Positions 8,942 to 18,126 are shown, counted from the first letter of the stretch. The stretch is DNA of 47,558 nt from an uncultured Verrucomicrobiota bacterium (GCA_903844265.1 CAIMTB010000471.1:1-47558), one strand, 5' to 3'. Numbers and translations: made by a program. The notes: generated by a model not told the origin, from the letters alone.

Positions 8942-10882
8942 ATGAAGGACGAGCCCATGCAGTTGCTGGTCGTGGAGGACGAGGTGGCGCACGTCGCGGC
9001 GATCCGGCGCGCATTCGAGGTCGTCGGATCGTCAGCCGACATCGTGAGCGTGGACTCTCTGCGGGGCTTCCGGGAGCACGTGGCTGCCTGTGTGCCCGAT
9101 CTCGTCCTGATGGACCTGAACCTGCCGGACGGTTCCGCCCTGGAGATGCTGACCCACCCCCCGGAGAACGCGCCGTTCCCTGTCCTGGTCATGACCGCAT
9201 TCGGGAGCCAGTCGATCGTGGTCGATGTGATGAAGGCGGGAGCGCTCGATTATCTGGTCAAGTCCCCCGAATCCTTCGAGCGGTTGCCGCGAACGGTGTT
9301 CGGGGCGCTTCGGGAGTGGAGGCTGCTGCAGGACCATCGCCGGGCGATGGAGGAGCTTCGCCTGAGCCATGACACCCTCGGCGGGATCCTGAACGCCACG
9401 CTCGATGGGTATTGGTGCGTCAACAAACGCGGCGACCTGCTGGACGTGAACGCGCGATATGCCCAGTGCTCCGGCTATACGCGCGAGGAGTTGCTCGGCA
9501 TGAACCTCAGCGACCTGGACACCCAGGCGAGCGCCGCCTTCATCGAGGCAAACGTCCAGCGGATCATGCGCAATGGCGGCGACCTGTTCGAGGCCGTTCA
9601 TCGCCGCAAGGACGGCACGACATGGAACGTGGAAGTCAGCGTCACCTACTCCGCATCGGTGGGTGGCAGGTTTTTCGTGTTCCTGCGGGACATCACCCTG
9701 AGGAGGCGGGCCGAGGCCGAGCGGGAGAACATGCAGTCGCTGTTGACCCAGGCGCAGAAGATGGAGTCGGTGGGCCGTCTGGCCGGCGGCGTGGCGCACG
9801 ATTTCAACAACATCATGGGAGCCATCCTGGGGAACGTGGCGTTCGCGCTCCTGGATACGCCACCCGGCAGCGCCATCCACGAGAGCCTGGAGGAGATCGA
9901 GAGATGCGCGCATCGCTCGGTCGACCTCACGCAGCAGTTGTTGGCTTTTGCGCACAAGCAGACCGTGGCCCCCAAGGTTCTCGACCTGAACACCAGGGTG
10001 GCGAACCTGCTCCGGATGCTTCGGCGGTTGGTGGGTGAAGACATCGTCGTCGCCTTTTTGCCTGCGCCCGAGCTTTGGCGGGTGAAGATCGATCCCAGCC
10101 AGGTCGACCAGCTTCTGGCCAACCTCTGCGTCAATGCCCGCGATGCCATCGCGGGTGTCGGCAAGCTCACCTTGGAGACGGCGAACGTGAGTTTCGACGA
10201 GGCCCATGTCGCCGAGCATCCCGACTTCGCCAAGGGTGATTTCGTGCGGTTGGTGGTCAGCGACAACGGTTGTGGCATGGACAAGGAGGCCCAGACGCAC
10301 CTCTTCGAGCCTTTCTTCACCACGAAGGAACTGGGTCGGGGGACCGGCCTGGGACTGGCCACAGTCTACGGGATCGTCCGCCAGAACGATGGATTCATCA
10401 CCGTCCATAGCGAGCCGCTGAATGGCTCGAGTTTCAGCATCTTCCTGCCCCGGCATGTCGACTCCGCCGCACAGGTCCAGGACGTCGTCCCCGCGCGAGC
10501 GTCGGTCCACGGTCACGAGACCATCCTCCTCGTCGAGGACGAGCCCGCGCTGCTTCGGGTGAGCAGGCGGATGCTGGAGCACCTAGGTTACAGGGTGCTT
10601 CCGGCCTCCACGCCCGGCGAGGCCGTCCGTCGCGCCGCCGAGCATGACGGGCCGATCCATCTCCTGCTCACGGACGTGGTGATGCCCGAGATGAACGGGC
10701 GGGAATTGTCGGAACAGCTGCAAGCCCGCCATCCGGGTCTCAAGCTCCTGTTCGCCTCCGGATACACCGCCGACGTGATTGCGCATCGCGGCGTGCTGCA
10801 CGAGGGCATCCACTTCATCCAGAAGCCGTTCACGCTCGCGGCATTGGCGGAGAAGGTGCGCGTGGCCATCGAGGCCGGGTGA
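8942..10882 (+). CDS. Hybrid histidine kinase, REC-PAS-HK-REC
   Basis: A 646-residue cytoplasmic hybrid kinase without membrane segments. An N-terminal receiver domain (about residues 6-125) has its phospho-acceptor at Asp58 in Leu-Met-Asp-Leu-Asn-Leu-Pro. A PAS domain spans about 140-255, ending Asp-Ile-Thr-Leu-Arg-Arg-Arg. The kinase core has His286 in the His-Asp-Phe-Asn-Asn form typical of NtrB-like hybrid kinases, then an ATPase domain with Asp-Asn-Gly-Cys-Gly-Met and Gly-Arg-Gly-Thr-Gly-Leu-Gly-Leu. A second receiver domain closes the protein with Asp578 in Leu-Thr-Asp-Val-Val-Met-Pro. The N-terminus begins much like the preceding regulator. It is probably the last gene of the signalling operon and could receive input phosphate at its first receiver. 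No DNA-binding regulator is present in the cluster. Confidence 0.94.
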   Translation: MKDEPMQLLVVEDEVAHVAAIRRAFEVVGSSADIVSVDSLRGFREHVAACVPDLVLMDLNLPDGSALEMLTHPPENAPFPVLVMTAFGSQSIVVDVMKAGALDYLVKSPESFERLPRTVFGALREWRLLQDHRRAMEELRLSHDTLGGILNATLDGYWCVNKRGDLLDVNARYAQCSGYTREELLGMNLSDLDTQASAAFIEANVQRIMRNGGDLFEAVHRRKDGTTWNVEVSVTYSASVGGRFFVFLRDITLRRRAEAERENMQSLLTQAQKMESVGRLAGGVAHDFNNIMGAILGNVAFALLDTPPGSAIHESLEEIERCAHRSVDLTQQLLAFAHKQTVAPKVLDLNTRVANLLRMLRRLVGEDIVVAFLPAPELWRVKIDPSQVDQLLANLCVNARDAIAGVGKLTLETANVSFDEAHVAEHPDFAKGDFVRLVVSDNGCGMDKEAQTHLFEPFFTTKELGRGTGLGLATVYGIVRQNDGFITVHSEPLNGSSFSIFLPRHVDSAAQVQDVVPARASVHGHETILLVEDEPALLRVSRRMLEHLGYRVLPASTPGEAVRRAAEHDGPIHLLLTDVVMPEMNGRELSEQLQARHPGLKLLFASGYTADVIAHRGVLHEGIHFIQKPFTLAALAEKVRVAIEAG

Positions 10883-10959
10883 CGGTTCCGCGGTTTCGGT
10901 TTGCGTTGGAACTTTCATTTGAATTCACGCGCCGGCTGCCCACAATGCGTCCCTTTTTC

Positions 10960-12777
10960 ATGAAGCGGACGCACCATTGCAACGAACTCCGGCCCGAACA
11001 CGCCGGTTCCACCGTCACCCTCGAGGGTTGGGTCCACTCCCGTCGCGACCTCGGCGGGGTGTTGTTTCTCGACCTCCGTGATCGCGAGGGCCGCACGCAG
11101 ACCGTCTTTGATCCCTCCGATTTTTCGCCCGAGAACTTTGATCGCGCCACCCGGCTCCACAGCGAGTCCGTCGTGCGCGTGATCGGCCGCGTGCGGGTTC
11201 GCCCCGCGGGCACCGAGAACCCGCGGATCCCCACCGGCCAGGTCGAGGTCCTCGCGCAGGTGCTGGAAGTGTTGAACGACGCGGATGTGCTGCCGTTCCC
11301 GGTCGACGATCCGGAACTGGCCAACAAGGTGAACGAGGAGTTGCGGCTGCAATACCGCTATCTCGACCTGCGCCGGCCCGAGATGATGCGCAACCTGCGC
11401 CTCCGCTCGAAGGTCGCCATCGCGACGCGCCAGTTCATGGACGAATCGGGCTTCCTCGAGGTCGAGACTCCGACGCTCTTCAAGTCGACGCCTGAGGGCG
11501 CGCGGGAGTTCCTCGTGCCAAACCGCCGCGATCCCGGGACGTTCTACGCACTGCCGCAGTCCCCGCAGCAGTTCAAGCAGATCCTCATGGTCTCGGGCGT
11601 TGAACGCTATTTCCAGCTGGCGCGCTGCTATCGTGACGAGGACCTGCGCGCGGACCGCCAGCCTGAGTTCACCCAGGTCGACATCGAGATGAGCTTCATC
11701 GAGCGGGAGGACATCTACGCCCTGATCGAGGGACTTCTGAAGCGCGTATGGAAGACTGCGCTGGGAATGGACCTCCCGACGCCGTTCCGCCGCATCTCGT
11801 TCGAGGAGGCGCTGAACCGGTGGGGCATCGACAAGCCCGACACGCGGTTCGGGATGGAACTGGTGGATTTCACCGACGATTTCCGGGCCAGCACGTTCAA
11901 GGTCTTCAGCGGCACCGTGGCCAATGGCGGCGTGGTGAAGGCGATCAACGCCAAGGGTCTTGCCTGCGCGACCCAGGGCCAGATCGAGACCATGACCGAG
12001 TATGCCAAGAGCTTTGGCGCGAAGGGGCTCGCCTTCATCAAGGTCGAGGGCGGCGAGTGGAAATCGCCGATCGTGAAGTTCTTCTCAGCCGCCGAGAAGG
12101 AGGCGCTGACGAAGAAACTCGCGATCGTGGAAGGCGACCTGATCCTGTTCGCGGCCGACCAGTGGCTGAATGCCTGCGAGATCCTGGGCAAGATCCGGCT
12201 GTATTGCGCCGAAGTGCTCAAGGGCCAGGGCAAGCTCACCATCGACCCGGCCCGCTTCGACTTCCTCTGGGTCGTCGACTTCCCGCTGCTCAGCTTCGAC
12301 AAGGAGATGAACCGCTGGTACTCGAGCCATCATCCGTTCACGGCGCCCGTGGACGAGGACGTCCCCCTGCTCAAGCTGGATCCCAAGAAGGTCCGCGGCC
12401 AGCACTACGACATCGTCGTGAATGGCGTCGAACTCGGTGGCGGCTCGATCCGCATCCACCAGCCGGCGCTCCAGAAAACCATCTTCGAGGACATCCTCGC
12501 CATCCCGCCCGAGGAGACCCAGCTCCGCTTTGGTTACATGCTCGACGCGTTCCGTTACGGCGCTCCGCCCCACGGTGGTATCGCGCTCGGCTTCGACCGC
12601 ATGTGCGCGATCCTCTGCGGCACGACCAGCATCCGCGATGTCATCGCGTTCCCCAAGACCGCCAAGGGCGTGTGCCTGATGACCCATTCGCCGACGTCCG
12701 TCACGCCGCGGCAGCTCAAGGATCTCTACCTCGAGGTCAAGGCCGCGCGTAAGGAAGAACCCCCGAAGCCGGCTTGA
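10960..12777 (+). CDS. aspS: Aspartyl-tRNA synthetase
   Basis: A class II aminoacyl-tRNA synthetase that charges tRNA-Asp, 605 residues and so close to the usual bacterial length of about 590. It has the N-terminal OB-fold anticodon-binding domain (Leu-Glu-Gly-Trp-Val-His-Ser-Arg-Arg-Asp near residues 23-32). The catalytic core shows Arg-Tyr-Leu-Asp-Leu-Arg-Arg-Pro and motif 2 Cys-Tyr-Arg-Asp-Glu-Asp-Leu-Arg near 224. A bacterial GAD insertion domain follows, and motif 3 Gly-Ile-Ala-Leu-Gly-Phe-Asp-Arg lies near the C-terminus. I chose ATG 10960, matching the usual start Met-Lys-Arg-Thr-His; ATG 10945 would add five residues. It lies 77 bases after the hybrid kinase on the same strand and is probably expressed separately as a housekeeping gene. 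Confidence 0.97.
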   Translation: MKRTHHCNELRPEHAGSTVTLEGWVHSRRDLGGVLFLDLRDREGRTQTVFDPSDFSPENFDRATRLHSESVVRVIGRVRVRPAGTENPRIPTGQVEVLAQVLEVLNDADVLPFPVDDPELANKVNEELRLQYRYLDLRRPEMMRNLRLRSKVAIATRQFMDESGFLEVETPTLFKSTPEGAREFLVPNRRDPGTFYALPQSPQQFKQILMVSGVERYFQLARCYRDEDLRADRQPEFTQVDIEMSFIEREDIYALIEGLLKRVWKTALGMDLPTPFRRISFEEALNRWGIDKPDTRFGMELVDFTDDFRASTFKVFSGTVANGGVVKAINAKGLACATQGQIETMTEYAKSFGAKGLAFIKVEGGEWKSPIVKFFSAAEKEALTKKLAIVEGDLILFAADQWLNACEILGKIRLYCAEVLKGQGKLTIDPARFDFLWVVDFPLLSFDKEMNRWYSSHHPFTAPVDEDVPLLKLDPKKVRGQHYDIVVNGVELGGGSIRIHQPALQKTIFEDILAIPPEETQLRFGYMLDAFRYGAPPHGGIALGFDRMCAILCGTTSIRDVIAFPKTAKGVCLMTHSPTSVTPRQLKDLYLEVKAARKEEPPKPA

Positions 12778-12842
12778 TCCCTGGGGAGTAAGTCACGAGG
12801 CCGACAATTGCCTTGGTCGGTCGCGCTTCACCTGATACGCCC

Positions 12843-14159
12843 ATGGGTATCGTGAACCCCGACCCCTCCGTCCGTACCGGCGCTGTACCGATGCCGCGCC
12901 GGCGTTTCCTCGAGCTCTCAGCCACCGCCGCCGCCGCGGCGGGTACCCTGTCGTTCCCGGCCATCCGGGCCGCGGAATCGCCGTCGCGCAAATTCATCGC
13001 CGGCGTCATCGGGTTGGGTCGCGGTCTCGACCACGTGAAGGCGTTGCTCCAGATCCAGGGCGTCGAGATCGCCTGGCTCTGCGACGTCGACGTCAACCGC
13101 TCCGCGGCCGCGGCCAGGATTGTCTCCGCAAAGCAGTCGGTCGCACCCCGGTTGACACAGGACTTCCGGCGCATCCTGGAGGATCGCAACGTGGACGCCG
13201 TGTTCATCGCGACGCCGAATTTCTGGCACGCCCCGGCGACGATCCTGGCCTGCGACGCCGGCAAGCATGTGTATGTCGAGAAGCCCGGAAGCCACAACGC
13301 CCACGAGGGCGAACTGATGGTGGCCGCGGCGCGGAAGCATGGCCGCAAAGTCCAGATGGGCACCCAGCGCCGCAGTTGGCCCGCCGTCATCGAGGCGATG
13401 CAGCGGCTGCGGGAAGGGGTGATCGGACGAGTGCTGTCCGCCAGGACCTACTACGACGCAGCCCGGCCCTCCATCGGCCGTGGAAAACCGGCGCCCGTGC
13501 CTGCGTCATTGGATTATCCACTCTGGCAGGGCCCCGTTCCGGAACGTCCCTACGTGGACAACCTTGTCCATTACCAGTGGCACTGGCGCTGGCACTGGGG
13601 CGGCGGGGAACTGGCGAACAATGGTCCGCACGCGCTCGACCTCGCGCGATGGGGGTTGGGCGTGCAATTTCCGCGCCGTGTCACGTGCAATGGCGGCCGG
13701 TATCATTACCAGGACGACCAGGAAACGCCGGACACCGCGATCGCGTCGTTTGACTTCGGAACCTGCGATGCGTCCTTCGACTGGAGCAGCTGCAATCCCC
13801 GGGCCAACCAGAAAATCCCCTGGGTCACCTTCTTCGGTGACAAGGGATCGCTGGTCCAGGAAGGCTCGGGCTACAAGGTCCATGACCTGAAGGGCGTCGA
13901 GACAGGATCGGGCAGCGGTCCGGGCGGCGACGTGCAGCATATTGAGAATTTCGTGAAGGCCGTCCGCGACGGCGCCGTGTTGAACCAGGAGATAGGCGAG
14001 GGCCAGAAGAGTGTCCGGCTCTGTCATCTGGGCAACATCGCCTACCGCCTGCGGCGCGAATTGGAGATAGACCCGGGGAACGGGACCATCCTCCACGACC
14101 GCGATGCCCGGAAACTGTGGGGACGGGAGTATCGGAAGGGTTGGGAACCGAGGGTGTAG
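12843..14159 (+). CDS. Gfo/Idh/MocA family oxidoreductase, TAT-exported
   Basis: A 438-residue NAD(P)-dependent oxidoreductase of the Gfo/Idh/MocA family, which acts on sugars and cyclitols. A twin-arginine signal, Pro-Arg-Arg-Arg-Phe-Leu-Glu-Leu followed by an alanine-rich hydrophobic run, lies near residues 18-38. That predicts periplasmic location with pre-bound cofactor, as in glucose-fructose oxidoreductase and many verrucomicrobial relatives. The Rossmann loop Gly-Val-Ile-Gly-Leu-Gly-Arg-Gly is near residue 56. The family motif Glu-Lys-Pro is near 145. The C-terminal domain contains the His-Trp-His-Trp segment and a Gly-Gly-Glu-Leu-Ala-Asn-Asn-Gly motif seen in this exported subgroup. 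ATG 12891, just before the twin arginines, is an alternative start. The substrate cannot be told from sequence. Confidence 0.92.
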   Translation: MGIVNPDPSVRTGAVPMPRRRFLELSATAAAAAGTLSFPAIRAAESPSRKFIAGVIGLGRGLDHVKALLQIQGVEIAWLCDVDVNRSAAAARIVSAKQSVAPRLTQDFRRILEDRNVDAVFIATPNFWHAPATILACDAGKHVYVEKPGSHNAHEGELMVAAARKHGRKVQMGTQRRSWPAVIEAMQRLREGVIGRVLSARTYYDAARPSIGRGKPAPVPASLDYPLWQGPVPERPYVDNLVHYQWHWRWHWGGGELANNGPHALDLARWGLGVQFPRRVTCNGGRYHYQDDQETPDTAIASFDFGTCDASFDWSSCNPRANQKIPWVTFFGDKGSLVQEGSGYKVHDLKGVETGSGSGPGGDVQHIENFVKAVRDGAVLNQEIGEGQKSVRLCHLGNIAYRLRRELEIDPGNGTILHDRDARKLWGREYRKGWEPRV

Positions 14160-14232
14160 GGATTCCCTGCGGGTTGCGTCTGGGCTCTCTTCGGTCGTGG
14201 ACTTTCGAACCGCGGTTGAGAATGTTTCTCCC

Positions 14233-15390
14233 ATGAAACGCGAAGCGCGCGCGGGCACCTCCTGCCGGACGATCCGTCGGATGGAAGCCTGGGCGATGGC
14301 CTGCTGGGTCCTGGGGGTGGGCTCGGCGGTCGTGGCGGCCGGGCCGGGCGAAGGAGGGGAGAAGCTTGGCACCAGGATCACGGAGACGAAGGATTCGGGC
14401 AGTTATCCGGATGGCCGGCCATCGGCCCGCTACCGGCTCGAGGCTGTCGACGCGGGTAGGGTGCTCCAACACGGCTCCGGGCCAGGCGGTAGCGATGCCC
14501 TCGGGGCGCGGGATGTCTGGGTGTGGCAGAGCGGGGGGCGGTACTTCATGCATTATGACGGCGCCGGGCCGCAGGGTTGGCTCGCCTGCCTGGCGACGAG
14601 TAGCGACCTCACTCATTGGGTCACCCATGGACCGGTGCTTGGCCTTGGGAAGGCGGGCGACCCCGATTCCGCCTCCGCTTCCTATGGGGTGACATTCCGG
14701 GATGGCCGCACGTGGCACATGTTCTATCTCGGGACGCCGCATGTCACACCGGCCCCGGACTATGTTCCGGCATTTCCCTACCAGACACTCAAAGCCCACG
14801 GGCGTTCGCCCAAGGGACCCTGGACCAAGCAGCAGGACGTCGTTCCGTTCCGTCCGGTCGCCGGGACCTACTACTCGGTGACGGCCAGCCCCGGCCACGT
14901 GATCCGGGACGGACGGGAATTCCTGATGTTCTTCAGCGCCTCCACCGATGGCCCCATCCTGCGGACATTGGGCATCGCGCGGACCCGGGATCTGGGTGGA
15001 TCCTGGTCATTGGAGCCCGAGCCGATCCTTCCCGCGACGGAGCAGGTTGAGAACACGTCGCTCCACCACGACGTCGCGACCGGGACCTGGTTCCTGTTCA
15101 CCAACCATGTGGGGCTTGAGGACGGCCTGGAATATACGGATGCGATCTGGGTCTATTGGAGTCGGGACCTGCGTCATTGGGACGCGCGGAACAAGGCGGT
15201 GGTGCTGGACCGGCGGAATTGTTCCTGGTCGAAGCGGATCATCGGACTGCCGTCGGTGGTGCGCGTTGGGAAGCGGTTGGCTGTCTTCTATGATGGATTC
15301 GAGGGGTCGGTCATGCCGTCCGGAGTGAAGAGCCACATGAACCGGGACGTCGGGCTGGCGTGGATTGATCTGCCGATAAGATTGCCGTGA
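14233..15390 (+). CDS. Secreted GH43/GH32-like five-bladed beta-propeller protein
   Basis: A secreted protein of up to 385 residues that resembles glycoside hydrolases of the five-bladed beta-propeller clans (GH43, GH32, GH130). Seen features are a hydrophobic signal after Met 14281, then blade-like segments rich in Trp and Tyr: Asp-Val-Trp-Val-Trp ... Tyr-Phe-Met-His-Tyr-Asp, Ala-Thr-Ser-Ser-Asp-Leu-Thr-His-Trp, Trp-His-Met-Phe-Tyr-Leu-Gly and Tyr-Trp-Ser-Arg-Asp-Leu-Arg-His-Trp. The repeated Ser-x-Asp-Leu-x-His-Trp is characteristic of GH43/GH32-like proteins. I cannot assign the catalytic acids with certainty, so activity is unproven. The ATG at 14281 directly before the hydrophobic run is an alternative start. 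It precedes the pentose-catabolism genes, which would fit a role in releasing arabinose from plant polysaccharide; that is inference. Confidence 0.72.
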   Translation: MKREARAGTSCRTIRRMEAWAMACWVLGVGSAVVAAGPGEGGEKLGTRITETKDSGSYPDGRPSARYRLEAVDAGRVLQHGSGPGGSDALGARDVWVWQSGGRYFMHYDGAGPQGWLACLATSSDLTHWVTHGPVLGLGKAGDPDSASASYGVTFRDGRTWHMFYLGTPHVTPAPDYVPAFPYQTLKAHGRSPKGPWTKQQDVVPFRPVAGTYYSVTASPGHVIRDGREFLMFFSASTDGPILRTLGIARTRDLGGSWSLEPEPILPATEQVENTSLHHDVATGTWFLFTNHVGLEDGLEYTDAIWVYWSRDLRHWDARNKAVVLDRRNCSWSKRIIGLPSVVRVGKRLAVFYDGFEGSVMPSGVKSHMNRDVGLAWIDLPIRLP

Positions 15391-15441
15391 ATCGAGGCCC
15401 GTTTCGGACCACGGTCCCGGGCATCCAGGAGACAAAAGCAA

Positions 15442-16242
15442 ATGAAGCGAGTCCTTGTTTGGGCAGTGGCGGGTTGGCTGGCGTTGGGCTCCCTGACGGC
15501 GGCCGAGGAAGCTGGCGTGCGGCCGGTGTTGATCCGGAAGCAGGGCCAGTGCTTTTCCTGGGCTCTGCCCAAGGGTTGGACCGACAGCGAGTCGGTCAAT
15601 GGGGTCGATATCAATTCCCCGGATCGCAGGCAGAACGCGGCGTCCTGCCTCCTGTTGCGGAACCCGGGCAGGTCGACGCCGGAACAGTTCGCCCGGCGCA
15701 TCACCCAGATGCTGCGGCTGTCGGATTTCAAGATCACCAAGTCGACGAGGCTGCCGGATCAGGTGCCGAACGTGGTCACCGCCGAGATTGAATTCACCTG
15801 CACGGACCTCGTCCATGGGCCGCGTCGGGGGGGTGCGACGGTCGCGATTTCCCAGGCCTACGGCCAGCACGGTGCCTTCTGGCAGTGGTACACGACATCG
15901 CCCGATCGGTGGGAGCAGGACAAACTCTGGCTGCCTGCGATCGCACGCGGGGTGAAGGTGACAAACCCCACCCGGATTGCCGGGAACGACACGATCATCC
16001 AGCCGCGGAACAATCCCCTCGACAACTCGTCGCTGATAAAGAGTTGGGAGGCGAAAAAGCTATCCCAGGACCGCATCTCGCAGGCGACCCGCGAAGGCAC
16101 GATGGGTTACGAGCGGATGAAGTCACCGGCCAGCGGTCGATTGTTTGAGATGCCCCTGGAGACCTATGACGGCGCCAAGGGCGGATATCAGAACCCGGAA
16201 GATCCCACGGAGATACTCCAGCGGGCACTGCCGGGTGAGTAG
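15442..16242 (+). CDS. Secreted protein of unknown function
   Basis: A 266-residue protein that I do not recognise with confidence. A clear signal peptide occupies about residues 1-21 (Met-Lys-Arg, hydrophobic run, Ala-Glu-Glu). The body, about residues 30-180, runs from Phe-Ser-Trp-Ala-Leu-Pro-Lys-Gly-Trp to Leu-Trp-Leu-Pro-Ala-Ile-Ala-Arg-Gly-Val. This recalls PsbP/DUF1795-like small domains that begin with a 'P-x-G-W' turn, but the match is weak. The last 80 residues are polar and lack repeats. It is one of the few genes here with a good ribosome-binding site, AGGAGA about 9 bases before ATG. It sits between the GH43-like gene and araB on the same strand. Confidence 0.75.
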   Translation: MKRVLVWAVAGWLALGSLTAAEEAGVRPVLIRKQGQCFSWALPKGWTDSESVNGVDINSPDRRQNAASCLLLRNPGRSTPEQFARRITQMLRLSDFKITKSTRLPDQVPNVVTAEIEFTCTDLVHGPRRGGATVAISQAYGQHGAFWQWYTTSPDRWEQDKLWLPAIARGVKVTNPTRIAGNDTIIQPRNNPLDNSSLIKSWEAKKLSQDRISQATREGTMGYERMKSPASGRLFEMPLETYDGAKGGYQNPEDPTEILQRALPGE

Positions 16243-16384
16243 GCCGGCCCCAGGCCCGGTGATCACGCCATCCCCCGGATCCTGCCGGCGACATCCCATC
16301 AGCGGAAACGGCGGACGCCGCCCCCCCCCTGAACTGCCGCTGCCTATCATAGGGGGACAGGTCTTTGGTGCGTCGCGCGTGCAC

Positions 16385-16408
16385 TTCAGGCTTCCCGATT
16401 GGCCTGAA
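16385..16408 (+). promoter_or_regulatory. Inverted repeat upstream of araB
   Basis: TTCAGGC (16385-16391) and GCCTGAA (16402-16408) form a perfect 7-bp inverted repeat with a 10-base spacer, ending 22 bases before the araB start. Spacing and symmetry fit a dimeric repressor operator for the arabinose genes, or a short hairpin in the leader. No regulator gene is near enough to name. The role is inferred only. Confidence 0.35.
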
Positions 16409-16430
16409 TTTTCGAACCTTTGACCCGTCC

Positions 16431-18107
16431 ATGAGCGCCCGCCATTCCCTGGGTCTTGATTACGGCACCAATTCGGTCCGCGCCCTCGTCGTCGACATCG
16501 CCAACGGTCGCGAGGTCGCGAGTTCGGTGTGGGATTACGAGCATGGCGAGGCGGGGGTGATCCTGGGGCGCGATCCGAATCTGGCGCGTCAGCATCCTGC
16601 GGATTACGTGAAGGGTACCGAGGTTGCGATCCGTGGGGCGCTGGCTGCGGCGCGGCGCAAGGTGCGCGGGTTTTCGGCGGCGTCGGTGGTGGGGATTGGC
16701 GTGGACACGACGGGCAGCACGCCCCTGCCGGTGGATGCGAGCGGGCGTCCGCTGGCTTTCCAGAAGCGCTTTGCGAAGAACGCGGCGGCGATGGCCTGGC
16801 TGTGGAAGGACCACACCGGCGTGGCCGAGGCGGAGGAGATCACCCGGTTGGCGCGTGAACGACGTCCGCAGTATCTCGCGAAATGCGGCGGCACCTACTC
16901 AAGCGAATGGTTCTTCAGCAAGATCCTCCACTGCTGCCGGACCGCGCCCGAGGTGTATGATGCGGCCCACCTTTGGGTCGAATGTGCGGACTGGATTCCG
17001 GCGATGCTGACGGGCACGGAGGCGCCGGGTCAGTTGACGGTCGGCATCTGCGCTGCTGGCCACAAGGGGATGTTCCATGAGAGCTGGGGCGGTTATCCCG
17101 ACGCCGAATTCCTGGGCGCACTCGACCCGAAGCTCGCGCTGCTGCGTGGCCGGCTGCGTCCTGCGGCGGGAACCGTGAATCAGTCCGTGGGCGGGCTGAG
17201 TGACGAATGGTCTTCGAGGACGGGATTGAGCCCGGGCATTCCGGTGGCGGTGGGGGCATTTGACGCGCATCTCGGCGCGGTGGGATCGGGCGTGGCACCG
17301 GGGACGCTGGTGAAGATCATCGGCACGAGCACCTGCGACATCACCGTGTCGCCGCTGGCGGAACCTTTGGCGGACGTGCCCGGGCTGTGCGGGATCGTGC
17401 CGGGTTCCGTGTTGCCCGGGATGCACGGTCTCGAGGCGGGGCAATCGGCGGTGGGCGACATCTTCAATTGGTTTGTGAACTGCCTCCAGCCCGGGGGTGC
17501 GAAGGCGGGTTCGCACGAGAACCTGACCGCGGGTGCCGCAAAGCTTCAGCCGGGTGAATCGGGGCTTCTGGCGTTGGATTGGAACAACGGCAACCGGACG
17601 GTCCTGGTGGATCAGCGACTGACCGGACTCCTCATCGGGCAGACCCTTTATACGACTCCGGCGGAGATCTACCGGGCCCTGATCGAGGCGACCGCGTTCG
17701 GGGCGCTGACGATCATCCAGCGCTTCGAGGAATACGGAGTGAAGATCGAGCAGGTCGTGAATTGCGGTGGCATTGCGGAGAAGAATCCGCTGGTGATGCA
17801 GATCTATGCGGATGTCACCGGTCGGCCGATGAAGGTGTCGCGCTCGGCCCAGACGTGCGCGTTGGGTGCCGCGATCGCCGGGGCGGTGGTGGCCGGTGCG
17901 TATCGGGATTTCCCGGCTGCGCAGCGCCGGATGACGGGTCTCAAGCCGAAAGTCTTCAAGCCCAACCCCAAGGCCCATGCCATTTATCGCGATATCTACC
18001 TGGTTTATCGGAAGCTCCACGATGCACTGGGCACCCGCGAGTGGACCGGCAACCTGCACGATGTCATGAAACAACTCCTGGAAATCCGCGGGCGGGTCAG
18101 GAAGTAG
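16431..18107 (+). CDS. araB: Ribulokinase
   Basis: A FGGY-family kinase that phosphorylates L-ribulose with ATP to L-ribulose 5-phosphate, the second step of bacterial L-arabinose breakdown. At 558 residues it is near the usual length of about 560. The N-terminal phosphate loop Gly-Leu-Asp-Tyr-Gly-Thr-Asn-Ser-Val-Arg (residues 7-16) is typical of AraB. Further segments are Gly-Val-Asp-Thr-Thr-Gly-Ser-Thr-Pro, Gly-Thr-Ser-Thr-Cys-Asp near residue 300, Gly-Leu-Glu-Ala-Gly-Gln-Ser-Ala-Val-Gly-Asp, and the C-terminal Gly-Gly-Ile-Ala-Glu-Lys-Asn-Pro. No Shine-Dalgarno sequence is visible before ATG 16431. The araD gene begins 19 bases downstream, and transport and mutarotase genes follow on the same strand, so this is probably one pentose operon. 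Confidence 0.94.
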   Translation: MSARHSLGLDYGTNSVRALVVDIANGREVASSVWDYEHGEAGVILGRDPNLARQHPADYVKGTEVAIRGALAAARRKVRGFSAASVVGIGVDTTGSTPLPVDASGRPLAFQKRFAKNAAAMAWLWKDHTGVAEAEEITRLARERRPQYLAKCGGTYSSEWFFSKILHCCRTAPEVYDAAHLWVECADWIPAMLTGTEAPGQLTVGICAAGHKGMFHESWGGYPDAEFLGALDPKLALLRGRLRPAAGTVNQSVGGLSDEWSSRTGLSPGIPVAVGAFDAHLGAVGSGVAPGTLVKIIGTSTCDITVSPLAEPLADVPGLCGIVPGSVLPGMHGLEAGQSAVGDIFNWFVNCLQPGGAKAGSHENLTAGAAKLQPGESGLLALDWNNGNRTVLVDQRLTGLLIGQTLYTTPAEIYRALIEATAFGALTIIQRFEEYGVKIEQVVNCGGIAEKNPLVMQIYADVTGRPMKVSRSAQTCALGAAIAGAVVAGAYRDFPAAQRRMTGLKPKVFKPNPKAHAIYRDIYLVYRKLHDALGTREWTGNLHDVMKQLLEIRGRVRK

Positions 18108-18126
18108 GCGTCGGTCCTGGAATCCC

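Noticed and set aside
12800-12835. Hairpin CCGAC/GTCGG after aspS as a terminator
   Set aside because: The stem is only 5 bp with no T-run, so it is too weak to call.
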